This document shows, piece after piece, positions 7,827 through 13,607 of a stretch of DNA of 13,607 bases (within the stretch, counting starts at the first letter, position 1; each line of letters begins with the position of its first letter). Source of the stretch: Chryseobacterium gleum (GTDB lineage: Bacteria > Bacteroidota > Bacteroidia > Flavobacteriales_D > Crocinitomicaceae); the NCBI GenBank assembly GCA_945877045.1, contig CAMCQW010000026.1, forward strand, positions 1-13,607. The letters run 5' to 3'. The notes below the pieces were generated by a model. The model did no database searches, was not told the origin of the DNA, and saw only the letters and a program-made list of their open reading frames with translations. The position numbers and the translations under genes are program-made.

Positions 7827-9056
7827 TCAAAAGATCCTTGCGATGTTATTTTCGCCAAATGAATAGGGCAAATAGTCAAAGGAAGGAACGGGCTTAGTTA
7901 GAATTAAATTTCCTTCGTAACCCACTTTTATTTTACCTTGAGTTTCAGACAGCCCCATTGCATAGGCCGCGTTGATCGTTAAGGCATTAAACGCCTCCTC
8001 AGGAGTCATTTTCATTTTTATACAAGCCAATGACCAAACAAAGAATAAATTATAATTTGGAGCAGACCCCGGATTATAATCACTCGCCAAAGAAACCGGA
8101 AGCCCCGCTTCCATTAACCTTCTCGCATCGCCAAAAGGAATTCCTAAGAAAAAAGAGCAGGCTGGTAAAAGCGTCGCTACACAAGTGCTGGATTGCAAAG
8201 AGAGGATGTCTTCCTCTCCTAATTCCTCTAAATGATCAACGGAAAGCGCCCCTAATTCGACTGCTGCCCTAACGCCTCCTAAAACAGAAAATTGATTTAC
8301 GTGCACTTTTGGTGTCAATCCAGCTGCCTTTCCTGCAATTAACAAGCGTTGCATTTGGTCGACAGAAAAATAATTCCGTTCACAAAAAACATCTATAAAA
8401 TCGGCCAGTCCTTCAGTAGCAATTTGAGGAATCATCTCATCAATTATCATTGAAACATAAGCCTCTTGATTCGATTTAAATTCCAATGGAAAAGCATGAG
8501 CACCCAAAAAGGTAGCTTTAATCGGAATCGTAAAGTGCGACTTAAGCCGTTTAATAACCCGCAACATTTTAATTTCAGAACTTGAGCTTAATCCATATCC
8601 AGATTTAATTTCAAGGGCACCTGTTCCCAACGCAATCATTTTTTCTATTCTCTCTATTGCCTGATGAAATAATTCGTCCTCAGAAGTTTCTTGCAGCTTT
8701 TTAGCCGAATTGAGAATTCCGCCACCCTTCTGGGCAATTTCTTCATACGTGAGGCCTTTTAAGCGATCAATAAATTCGGTCTCCCTGAAAGAGGCAAAAA
8801 TGGTATGCGTATGAGAATCACAAAAAGAAGGTAAGACAAAACATCCTTCGGCATCTACAATTTCAACACCTCTCCAATCCGTGATGCCTTGCCAATCTTC
8901 CATTTTGCCATAATCGATTACGCGGTGATCTTCCATTGCGATAAAAGCATTACTAATTATCGGAAGGTGCGCCATTTCTTTTCCCTTTAACAAAGACGGT
9001 GTTTCCTCGCTTGCCTGAACTAAGCCTTTTATGTTTTTAATTATAATCTTTGACAT
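7827..9056 (-). CDS. hutI: Imidazolonepropionase (EC 3.5.2.7)
   Basis: This enzyme hydrolyses 4-imidazolone-5-propanoate to N-formimino-L-glutamate, the third step of histidine degradation. The 409-residue length is normal. It is an amidohydrolase-fold protein: residues 1-75 form the N-terminal beta part, followed by the metal-binding DSHTH (H82, H84) and GGGI (about 112). LEIKSGYGLS lies near 158, then GAHAFP and HVNQFS with a metal-ligand His, HLEEL, and the SLASDYNPGS segment with the catalytic Asp. All key residues are present. The other hut genes (hutH, hutU, hutG) are not in the window, so the operon is scattered or the rest lies elsewhere. The TraB-family gene follows after 31 bp. A -7 element lies 28 bp upstream (9085-9092). 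Confidence 0.96.
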   Translation of the reverse strand: MSKIIIKNIKGLVQASEETPSLLKGKEMAHLPIISNAFIAMEDHRVIDYGKMEDWQGITDWRGVEIVDAEGCFVLPSFCDSHTHTIFASFRETEFIDRLKGLTYEEIAQKGGGILNSAKKLQETSEDELFHQAIERIEKMIALGTGALEIKSGYGLSSSSEIKMLRVIKRLKSHFTIPIKATFLGAHAFPLEFKSNQEAYVSMIIDEMIPQIATEGLADFIDVFCERNYFSVDQMQRLLIAGKAAGLTPKVHVNQFSVLGGVRAAVELGALSVDHLEELGEEDILSLQSSTCVATLLPACSFFLGIPFGDARRLMEAGLPVSLASDYNPGSAPNYNLFFVWSLACIKMKMTPEEAFNALTINAAYAMGLSETQGKIKVGYEGNLILTKPVPSFDYLPYSFGENNIARIF

Positions 9057-9084
9057 ACAAACGCTTAAGGTGGATTTACGATAT

Positions 9085-9092
9085 CAAAAGTA
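9085..9092 (-). promoter_or_regulatory. Putative promoter -7 element for hutI
   Basis: The minus strand reads TACTTTTG, a perfect TAnnTTTG match and the same octamer as at 2071-2078. It ends 28 bases before the hutI ATG, predicting a leader of about 24 nt. A CTG (one mismatch to the -33 TTG) lies 21 bases upstream. No histidine-pathway operator was recognised. Confidence 0.5.
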
Positions 9093-9134
9093 AGGACTTT
9101 ATATCATATTTTACAGGAGAAAACAGAATGAAGA

Positions 9135-9188
9135 AAAAAAGCAGAGTATACAACATGGCTCGCGCTCTGCTTTTCACTCTGCTTTTTT
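9135..9188 (-). terminator. Intrinsic terminator downstream of tRNA-Leu, with duplicated arm
   Basis: ACTCTGCTTTTTT (9176-9188) and AAAAAAGCAGAGT (9135-9147) are perfect inverted 13-mers. Read on the minus strand the stem begins just after the tRNA and ends in a T-run (TTTTTTTC), as expected for Rho-independent termination of the tRNA transcript. The tRNA-proximal arm is duplicated: CTCTGCTTTT occurs at 9165-9174 and 9178-9187 (plus-strand reading), so two arms can compete for the single distal arm, giving a long or a short hairpin. It also insulates the tRNA from hutI. Confidence 0.8.
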
Positions 9189-9189
9189 G

Positions 9190-9271
9190 TACCCCGGGCC
9201 GGAATCGAACCGGCACTCCCGAAAGAACAGGATTTTGAATCCAGCGCGTCTACCAGTTCCGCCACCGGGGC
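9190..9271 (-). tRNA. tRNA-Leu (anticodon CAA)
   Basis: The 82-nt gene folds as a class II tRNA. The acceptor GCCCCGG pairs with CCGGGGT (G1-U72 wobble), the D-arm contains AACTGGTAGACG, the anticodon loop is TTCAAAA (CAA, reading UUG), there is a long variable arm around TTCG, and the T-arm is GCCGG-TTCGATT-CCGGC. Discriminator A73 is followed by CAAA, so the CCA end is not encoded. The anticodon stem CTGGA/TCCTG contains a U28-U42 mismatch, and the variable arm closes its TTCG loop with a U-G wobble. Both are unusual but leave the fold intact. It lies 53 bp after the lipid-kinase gene and has its own promoter match at 9290-9297. Confidence 0.95.
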
Positions 9272-9285
9272 GCTTTGTAAAAGCG
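9271..9285 (-). other. Short leader hairpin abutting the tRNA-Leu 5' end
   Basis: On the minus strand CGCTTT-TAC-AAAGCG is a 6-bp stem with a 3-nt loop whose last G is G1 of the tRNA. The predicted promoter at 9290-9297 would start transcription near 9286, so the whole leader would be this hairpin, directly at the RNase P cleavage site. It is short and could be coincidence. Confidence 0.35.
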
Positions 9286-9289
9286 TTGG

Positions 9290-9297
9290 CAAATATA
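9290..9297 (-). promoter_or_regulatory. Putative -7 promoter element for tRNA-Leu
   Basis: TATATTTG on the minus strand matches TAnnTTTG exactly, 18 bases before tRNA base 1. TTG triplets lie 24 or more bases upstream, slightly beyond the usual spacing, and overlap the end of the lipid-kinase gene. Confidence 0.5.
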
Positions 9298-9324
9298 CGG
9301 GTTTATTTAAAACTTAGAAGACAA

Positions 9325-10215
9325 TCAAGTTAAGAATTCTAGCATTTCAGTATGAAATGACACGTGGAAGGTTGTTGAAGAAATGAATTCACCATCTGTT
9401 TCTGCGCTGACATCACCTAAAGAGGAGGAAATGGTTACCTCATCTGTTATTTCATACTTAATTTCTGGGTGCTTTATTCGTTTTCCACGCCATAAATTTG
9501 GCAGGTTACGTAAATAATCGATCATAGAGACGTCTCCAAGAATAACTAATCCGAATTGTTTATCTCTTGGATTGGTTCCCGGAGAGACGATAAGCCCATT
9601 TCCGAATACCGGTCCATTACAAATCGCTAGCATAAAAAACTTCTGTGTTCTTTCGATCCCGTTAAAGGTTAAGGTTAAGACCGGTTTTTTATACTTAAAA
9701 AAAGTGCGGATAATGGCGATGAAATAAGAAAATCCTGAGCCGAACTTGTTTCTTAAGAGATTTAATTCGCGAACGACGCTACCGCCGAAACCAACATCTG
9801 CTATGTTCAGAAAATAACGCGTTTCGGTATTTGTTTGAAGGCAAGCGATGTACACCCGCTCACCCATTTGACTAAAAAGATTTGTTGGGCTTTGTGTGGA
9901 AAGATCTGAAGCGAGAAAATTGCGGTGAAAATCATTTCCTGTGCCACCTGGGAGCAAGAAGATTTTTGGGTTTTTTCCTGAAGAAGCACATAAACCATTC
10001 ACCACTTCATTTAAGGTGCCATCGCCACCAATCACCAAAAGAATATCGCAATTCCCTTTTGCCTTTTCCGCTAATTCTTTGGCGTGATTCGCAGACTCTG
10101 TCTTGTAATGATGAAACTCGATCTCTGAATCGTCTTTACAGGCCTTTAAAAATCGTTTGTGCGTTTGACGTAATTTTCTTGTGGCATTTTGAATGCAAAT
10201 AACTTTCATCATCAA
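9325..10215 (-). CDS. Diacylglycerol-kinase-type (YegS/DagK family) lipid kinase
   Basis: The 296-residue protein belongs to the DAGK catalytic-domain family of soluble, membrane-associated kinases that phosphorylate diacylglycerol or related lipids using ATP. The nucleotide-binding signature GGDGTLNEV begins at residue 63, and the second glycine-rich motif PGGTGNDF spans 89-96. NIADVGFGGSV (about 137) and the C-terminal beta domain ending near VSAETDGEF are also typical. The usual N-terminal NPxSG is replaced by QNATRKLR. Three ATG codons in a row (10215, 10212, 10209) open the gene. A -7 promoter element ends at 10217, so transcription would begin about 10211-10213 and the real start may be 10209 on a nearly leaderless mRNA. 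Substrate is unknown. It follows the anti-sigma-like gene after 40 bp. Confidence 0.92.
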   Translation of the reverse strand: MMMKVICIQNATRKLRQTHKRFLKACKDDSEIEFHHYKTESANHAKELAEKAKGNCDILLVIGGDGTLNEVVNGLCASSGKNPKIFLLPGGTGNDFHRNFLASDLSTQSPTNLFSQMGERVYIACLQTNTETRYFLNIADVGFGGSVVRELNLLRNKFGSGFSYFIAIIRTFFKYKKPVLTLTFNGIERTQKFFMLAICNGPVFGNGLIVSPGTNPRDKQFGLVILGDVSMIDYLRNLPNLWRGKRIKHPEIKYEITDEVTISSSLGDVSAETDGEFISSTTFHVSFHTEMLEFLT

Positions 10216-10216
10216 T

Positions 10217-10251
10217 CAAATGTACCAATTGTCGATGAGAATTTGTGCAAA
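10217..10251 (-). promoter_or_regulatory. Putative promoter for the lipid kinase, touching its start codons
   Basis: TTTG (10248-10251) and TACATTTG (10217-10224) on the minus strand match the Bacteroidetes -33/-7 pattern with 23-base spacing. The -7 element ends one base before the first of three ATGs. Confidence 0.5.
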
Positions 10252-10255
10252 CCCT

Positions 10256-11089
10256 TTAACGTTGAATATACAAGGTGCTGGATTGTTGAATGGATTTTCC
10301 GGTGGGCGATTTAGCTGTAACAAAATAAATATAGTTTCCTGCGGGCGCATCGTCACCACTTGCTAATTTTCCATCCCAACTAAATTTTGAGTCGGTAGAC
10401 TGATAAACAATTTTATTGGCTTGGTTCAATATCACGACGCTAAAGTCTTGCAATCCTTCCGATTGGATAAACAAGAAATCATTTGTCCCGTCTCCATTAG
10501 GCGTAAATACATTCGATAAAACAACTTTCAACTCTTGATCCGTATCTGGTGAAGGGGATGATTCATTTGTGTTCTCAACTTGTGGCATTACAATGAAATC
10601 ATTGTTCGTTTTAACAGGGTCATTTGATACATTCTCTCCCATATCTTGCAAAGGCTCCGTATTTGGAAGTTGAACTGATTCATAAGGAATTATCTGTGGG
10701 TTATTCACATCATTAACGACTTTTTCGCTGCTTAATAAATCGTTGTTTTCTTGCACGATAAGCGGAATAGTGTTCTTTATCGTTTCAATTGGAGCAAGCG
10801 TATTATTATTAGTTGGAATGGATGGGACTTCTTTTGCTTTCTTTTTATCCTCGGTGGGAGCTTTTACTGCTTTATCATCAGAAGAATACAACAAATAGGC
10901 AGATACAATAACTGATGCGGCAATGCCCATTCCAATTAACGTTTTCGAAAGAATACTTATACCAGTAGTGACCAAAACAGGAGTGGCTATCGCAGATGAA
11001 ACCGCCGCCCAAATTTCTGGCCTTACCACTTCCTGATGATCCGAAAGTCGCTGCTGGAAATATTCTTTTATTTGATCGTTTTGTTCCAT
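10256..11089 (-). CDS. Membrane-anchored anti-sigma-like protein with gliding-motility (CHU_C) C-terminal domain
   Basis: This 277-residue protein has no N-terminal signal peptide. Residues 1-45 are cytoplasmic-looking and contain IKEYFQQRLSDHQEVVRPEIW, like the short N-terminal helices of Bacteroidetes anti-sigma-like proteins. One hydrophobic segment follows at about 46-68 (LSKTLIGMGIAASVIVSAYL). A flexible Asn/Pro/Lys-rich linker (70-188) would lie in the periplasm. Residues 189-277 are a CHU_C (gliding motility-associated, type-B type IX secretion) domain with NVFTPNGDGTNDF, a WDGK turn, and PAGNYIYFV. Its gene starts 6 bp after the ECF sigma gene, the classic sigma/anti-sigma arrangement. 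Role as anti-sigma factor is inferred from position and topology. The fusion of a cargo-tail domain to a membrane regulator is the unusual feature. Confidence 0.85.
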   Translation of the reverse strand: MEQNDQIKEYFQQRLSDHQEVVRPEIWAAVSSAIATPVLVTTGISILSKTLIGMGIAASVIVSAYLLYSSDDKAVKAPTEDKKKAKEVPSIPTNNNTLAPIETIKNTIPLIVQENNDLLSSEKVVNDVNNPQIIPYESVQLPNTEPLQDMGENVSNDPVKTNNDFIVMPQVENTNESSPSPDTDQELKVVLSNVFTPNGDGTNDFLFIQSEGLQDFSVVILNQANKIVYQSTDSKFSWDGKLASGDDAPAGNYIYFVTAKSPTGKSIQQSSTLYIQR

Positions 11090-11095
11090 TTAGTA

Positions 11096-11620
11096 TTATC
11101 GTTTTTCAATTCTATCTCTTAGGTATGCCCTTGCCCTTAAATATTGCGACTTTGAAGTGCTTTCGCTTATCGCGAGAGTAACCGCTATTTCTTGGTGGGA
11201 ATACCCTTCTATTGCAAAAAGGTTAAAAACCACCTTGTATCCTTGAGGCATTGCTTGAATAATCTTCATCAAGTCTTCCGCCATCATATTTTCAATTGTA
11301 AATTCTTTATATTCTAATTTATATTCTATATCACCTAAAGAAACATCTGTTTGAAATTTTAAATTCTTTCTAATTTGATCCAAACAAGTATTTACAATTA
11401 TTCTCCTTATCCACCCTTCCAACGCCCCTTCATTTTTAAACTCCGCTATTTTAGAAAAAACCTTTATCATGCCATCTTGAAGAGCATCTTCCGCTTGATC
11501 TGTTTGCTTTAAATACCGCAAACAAACAACAAACATTTTTGGGGTAAATTTGTCAAATAACGCTTTTTGAGCCTTAGGATTTCCTTTTTTACATTCATTA
11601 ACCAATTCAACGTCATCCAT
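11096..11620 (-). CDS. ECF-type RNA polymerase sigma factor
   Basis: A 174-residue protein beginning MDDVELVNECKKG has both sigma-70 domains. Region 2 (about 10-80) has QAEDALQDGMIKVF and GALEGWIRRIIVNTCLDQIRK; region 4 (about 120-170) has MPQGYKVVFNLFAIEGYSHQEIAVTLAISESTSKSQ-type helix-turn-helix sequence, split here only by length. It directs RNA polymerase to a specific set of promoters. The ATG at 11620 is preferred; an in-frame GTG at 11662 would add 14 residues. The membrane protein downstream is its probable regulator. The upstream region is shared with the divergent TlpA-like gene; TATTTTTA on the minus strand (11682-11689) is one mismatch from TAnnTTTG. Many such genes autoregulate, but no own-type promoter was identified. 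Confidence 0.93.
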   Translation of the reverse strand: MDDVELVNECKKGNPKAQKALFDKFTPKMFVVCLRYLKQTDQAEDALQDGMIKVFSKIAEFKNEGALEGWIRRIIVNTCLDQIRKNLKFQTDVSLGDIEYKLEYKEFTIENMMAEDLMKIIQAMPQGYKVVFNLFAIEGYSHQEIAVTLAISESTSKSQYLRARAYLRDRIEKR

Positions 11621-11665
11621 TGCTCGGTCGAATAGACTTTTATTCTGTTTTAAAGGTTGCACCTA

Positions 11666-11699
11666 GTTTGCGTATTTGTCATAAAAATAATTAGTTTCG
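11666..11699 (+). promoter_or_regulatory. Possible promoter for the TlpA-like gene
   Basis: TTTG (11666-11669) and TAGTTTCG (11692-11699, one mismatch to TAnnTTTG) are 22 bases apart and 21 bases before the ATG at 11721. The mismatch, and the chance of alternative ECF recognition, keep confidence low. Confidence 0.3.
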
Positions 11700-11720
11700 C
11701 CTTGTAAAAGAAAGGTTTTT

Positions 11721-12944
11721 ATGCGAAATTTAGTGTCTTTTTTTCTTGTCTATATTTTTTTTGGTTGCTGCGTGACCTTTTCACAAGGCCTAAAACTCCC
11801 GACCGAAGGGGCTTGGCATGCCGAAATAAGTTTAAACGATCGCTTACATTTACCCTTCGAATTCGAACTTTCTTATGATAAAAAGACGCCCAAGCTCATC
11901 ATAATAAATGGTGCGGAAAGAATTGAGTTACTACCTAAAAAAAAAGTGGGTGACCTTTTTTGTTACCGCTTTCCAGCAATAGATGGGGAGTTGCGCATCC
12001 AATTTGATCCCAATGGAATTCAAATAAGTGGCGAATGGATTAACTATAACAAAGCAGTACCTGTTACCATTCCCTTCACTGCTTATTTAAGTAACGAAAG
12101 CCGTTTTTTAGTACGGGGCTTACCATCCTATAATTACAGCGGGAGATGGGATGTGATCTTTAAAGATGGCGACGAACATGCTATCGGCGTTTTTAACCAA
12201 GTGGGCAACTCGGTAAGCGGAACCTTTCTGACCGAAACGGGTGACTACCGGTATTTAGCAGGAAATGTAGATGAAAATAACGCACTCTATTTGTCGTGTT
12301 TTGATGGGGTACACGCCTATCAATTTGTGGCTAATCTCGGTGAAAACGAACAGATAACTGGTGTTTTTTATAGCGGGCAATCGTATCAAACGAATTGGCA
12401 AGGAAAAAGAAATGAGGACGCAACATTAAGAGACCCTGATTCATTAAGCCAATTAATAAATACCGCTCCATTTACCTTTCATGCGACAAAATTAAATGGA
12501 AAGCCGTTTCATTTTGTCCCTCAAAAAAACAAAGGTGCTGTCATTCAGATAATGGGGTCTTGGTGCCCAAATTGTATAGATGAAACAAATTATTTTAAAG
12601 AAATACATGCTTTTTACAAAGAGCGTGGGATTGAATTTATTGCCGTTTCATTTGAAAATGGCAAAGACAAAAAAGAACAACTTAAACGGTTAAAAGGTTT
12701 TGTTAAACGGTGTGATGTTCCATATACTGTTTTATTGGGAGGAAAAAAAAGTGCGGATGAAGCCTTGTTGGTTTTTTCCTCCTTATCTAAAATAATGAGT
12801 TTTCCCACCACCATAATTATTGATAAAAAAGGAAATGTAAGAAGGATTCATACCGGATTTAGTGGGCCCGGTACAGGACAAGAATATATAAATTACAAAA
12901 TTGCTACTGAAAAATTATTAGATGAAATCAGCAATGAAAACTAA
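11721..12944 (+). CDS. TlpA-like thioredoxin-fold protein with long N-terminal beta domain
   Basis: This 407-residue exported protein starts with a hydrophobic signal peptide (1-22, ending VTFSQ); two Cys at 16-17 could be read as a poor lipobox. Residues 25-240 are beta-rich, with GAWHAEISL, GEWI and repeated G-x-W/F-x-x-x-F units, resembling the lipocalin-like or DUF4369-like N-terminal regions of Bacteroidetes disulfide reductases. Residues 245-400 are a TlpA/ResA thioredoxin domain: redox site WCPNC (281-285), cis-Pro segment FPTTIIID (361-368), and IDKKGNVRRIHTG. It probably reduces or isomerises disulfides in the periplasm, though the partner is unknown. It is divergent from the ECF sigma gene, and yicC follows 61 bp downstream with no terminator between. 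Confidence 0.88.
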   Translation: MRNLVSFFLVYIFFGCCVTFSQGLKLPTEGAWHAEISLNDRLHLPFEFELSYDKKTPKLIIINGAERIELLPKKKVGDLFCYRFPAIDGELRIQFDPNGIQISGEWINYNKAVPVTIPFTAYLSNESRFLVRGLPSYNYSGRWDVIFKDGDEHAIGVFNQVGNSVSGTFLTETGDYRYLAGNVDENNALYLSCFDGVHAYQFVANLGENEQITGVFYSGQSYQTNWQGKRNEDATLRDPDSLSQLINTAPFTFHATKLNGKPFHFVPQKNKGAVIQIMGSWCPNCIDETNYFKEIHAFYKERGIEFIAVSFENGKDKKEQLKRLKGFVKRCDVPYTVLLGGKKSADEALLVFSSLSKIMSFPTTIIIDKKGNVRRIHTGFSGPGTGQEYINYKIATEKLLDEISNEN

Positions 12945-12982
12945 GCGCTACCCTTCAATAAACGACAACGGTTCAAAATTCT

Positions 12983-12990
12983 TACTTTTA
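12983..12990 (+). promoter_or_regulatory. Weak candidate -7 element upstream of yicC
   Basis: TACTTTTA differs from TAnnTTTG only at the last base and lies 15 bases before the ATG at 13006. No -33 element is clear, so read-through from the TlpA-like gene remains possible. Confidence 0.25.
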
Positions 12991-13005
12991 CATAAATAAC
13001 TGACC

Positions 13006-13607
13006 ATGATTTCATCCATGACCGGCTTTGGAAAAAGCAACGGGGTATTCAACTCAAAGAAAGTTTCTGTTGAAATCCGTTCTTTAAATAGTAAAGGGCT
13101 GGACCTAAGTGTTAAGCTGAATAGTTCTTACAAAGAACTTGAAACGGCTATAAGGGGCTTTGTTTCTACAACGCTAGATCGCGGGAAAATAGAGGTGAGT
13201 ATCTACATAGAGTCTCAGATCGACCGACCTGAAAAATTAGTAAATTACGCCTTGGCGACGACCTATTACGAAGCGTTAAAGAAACTCAATGAATCCTGGG
13301 GAGAAGCTCCTCAAAATTATTTGGCAATCGTAATGCAAATGCCATTGGTCCTTAACCAAGCGGTAGATGAATTAGAAGAAGAGGAAAAAGTTTGGTTGAT
13401 GAATTTGGTCGGTGATTGCTGTTTAAAACTTCAAGATTTCAGACAAAAGGAAGGAGAAGCGCTTCAAAGTGAATTTAAAAAGTTAATTGCTGGTATACGT
13501 ACATTATTAAATGAAATTGGTGGCTTTGAAGCAGATCGATTGACGGCTATCCGCGAAAGGATGAATAAAGCGTTAAAGGAGTTGGACACTGCCTCAGTAG
13601 ACGAGAA
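13006..13607 (+). CDS. yicC: YicC-family endoribonuclease, 3' end outside window
   Basis: The frame is open from the ATG at 13006 to the right edge, giving the first 200 residues of a protein that is normally about 290. The family signature is present: MISSMTGFGKSNG at the N-terminus, then VEIRSLNSKGLDLSVKL where the family has VEIRSVNxRxLD. Further on are GKIEVSIYIE and RQKEGEAL, and a long, charged helical region reaching the window edge. YicC/YloC proteins are conserved metal-dependent endoribonucleases implicated in RNA turnover; homologues usually sit near gmk (guanylate kinase), which would be the next gene to look for outside the window. The C-terminal DUF1732 domain is mostly outside. 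Confidence 0.93.
   Translation, partial: MISSMTGFGKSNGVFNSKKVSVEIRSLNSKGLDLSVKLNSSYKELETAIRGFVSTTLDRGKIEVSIYIESQIDRPEKLVNYALATTYYEALKKLNESWGEAPQNYLAIVMQMPLVLNQAVDELEEEEKVWLMNLVGDCCLKLQDFRQKEGEALQSEFKKLIAGIRTLLNEIGGFEADRLTAIRERMNKALKELDTASVDE

Noticed and set aside
7796..7879. In-frame ATG at 7879 as the start of the TraB-family gene
   Set aside because: It overlaps the hutI 3' end, and the signal peptide begins only at 7795.
9050..9238. A 62-codon plus-strand ORF overlapping the hutI start, terminator and tRNA
   Set aside because: It lies across a terminator and tRNA with no domain support.
9104..9292. A 62-codon minus-strand ORF containing ...AELVDALDSKSC...
   Set aside because: It is the translation of the tRNA-Leu gene and its terminator, a well-known false ORF type; the tRNA explains the sequence.
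12945..13005. Terminator between the TlpA-like gene and yicC
   Set aside because: No inverted repeat with a T-run is present.
1..13607. CRISPR arrays, insertion sequences, phage genes, toxin-antitoxin pairs
   Set aside because: No spaced direct repeats, transposase or phage motifs found. The MORN family's YwqK antitoxin label lacks a neighbouring toxin.

Overview
The window looks like a chromosomal segment of a Bacteroidota bacterium, most likely Flavobacteriales. The reasons are its low GC content, an AddB-like PD-(D/E)XK protein of the Bacteroidetes type, a gliding-motility/type IX secretion C-terminal (CHU_C) domain, and repeated matches to the Bacteroidetes sigma -7 promoter element TAnnTTTG just upstream of genes. 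Genus cannot be read from the sequence. It reads as mostly housekeeping or ordinary accessory DNA; no insertion sequence, phage gene or CRISPR array was seen.

Left part (1-2600): a MORN-repeat exported protein (minus strand, runs off the left edge) lies 31 bp after a LysE-family exporter. Divergent from the exporter is a small acidic protein of unknown function. It is followed by a 158-bp intergenic region containing three inverted repeats, one of them a good intrinsic terminator.

Middle (2615-9056, all minus): hutI (imidazolonepropionase), a TraB/GumN-family exported protein with an extra C-terminal domain, an AAA/DUF4143-type ATPase, and an AddB-like nuclease/inactivated helicase follow one another with gaps of 31, 30 and 3 bp. 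hutI has a promoter match upstream, and a second match sits just before the TraB gene. The ATPase and AddB-like genes are probably cotranscribed.

Right part (9135-11620, minus): an ECF sigma factor, a membrane-anchored anti-sigma-like protein carrying a CHU_C domain, a diacylglycerol-kinase-type lipid kinase, then a tRNA-Leu(CAA) with its own promoter match, a leader hairpin and a terminator. Divergent from the sigma factor (11721-13607, plus) are a TlpA-like thioredoxin protein with a long N-terminal beta-rich domain and the first 200 codons of the endoribonuclease yicC.

The most interesting item is the sigma/anti-sigma pair. The membrane protein's periplasmic end is a domain normally used as a type IX secretion cargo tail, which suggests a sensor of cell-surface or secretion state. 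Second are the AddB-like protein lacking the last Fe-S cysteine and paired with a degenerate AAA ATPase, and the interleaved hairpins at 2538-2592.
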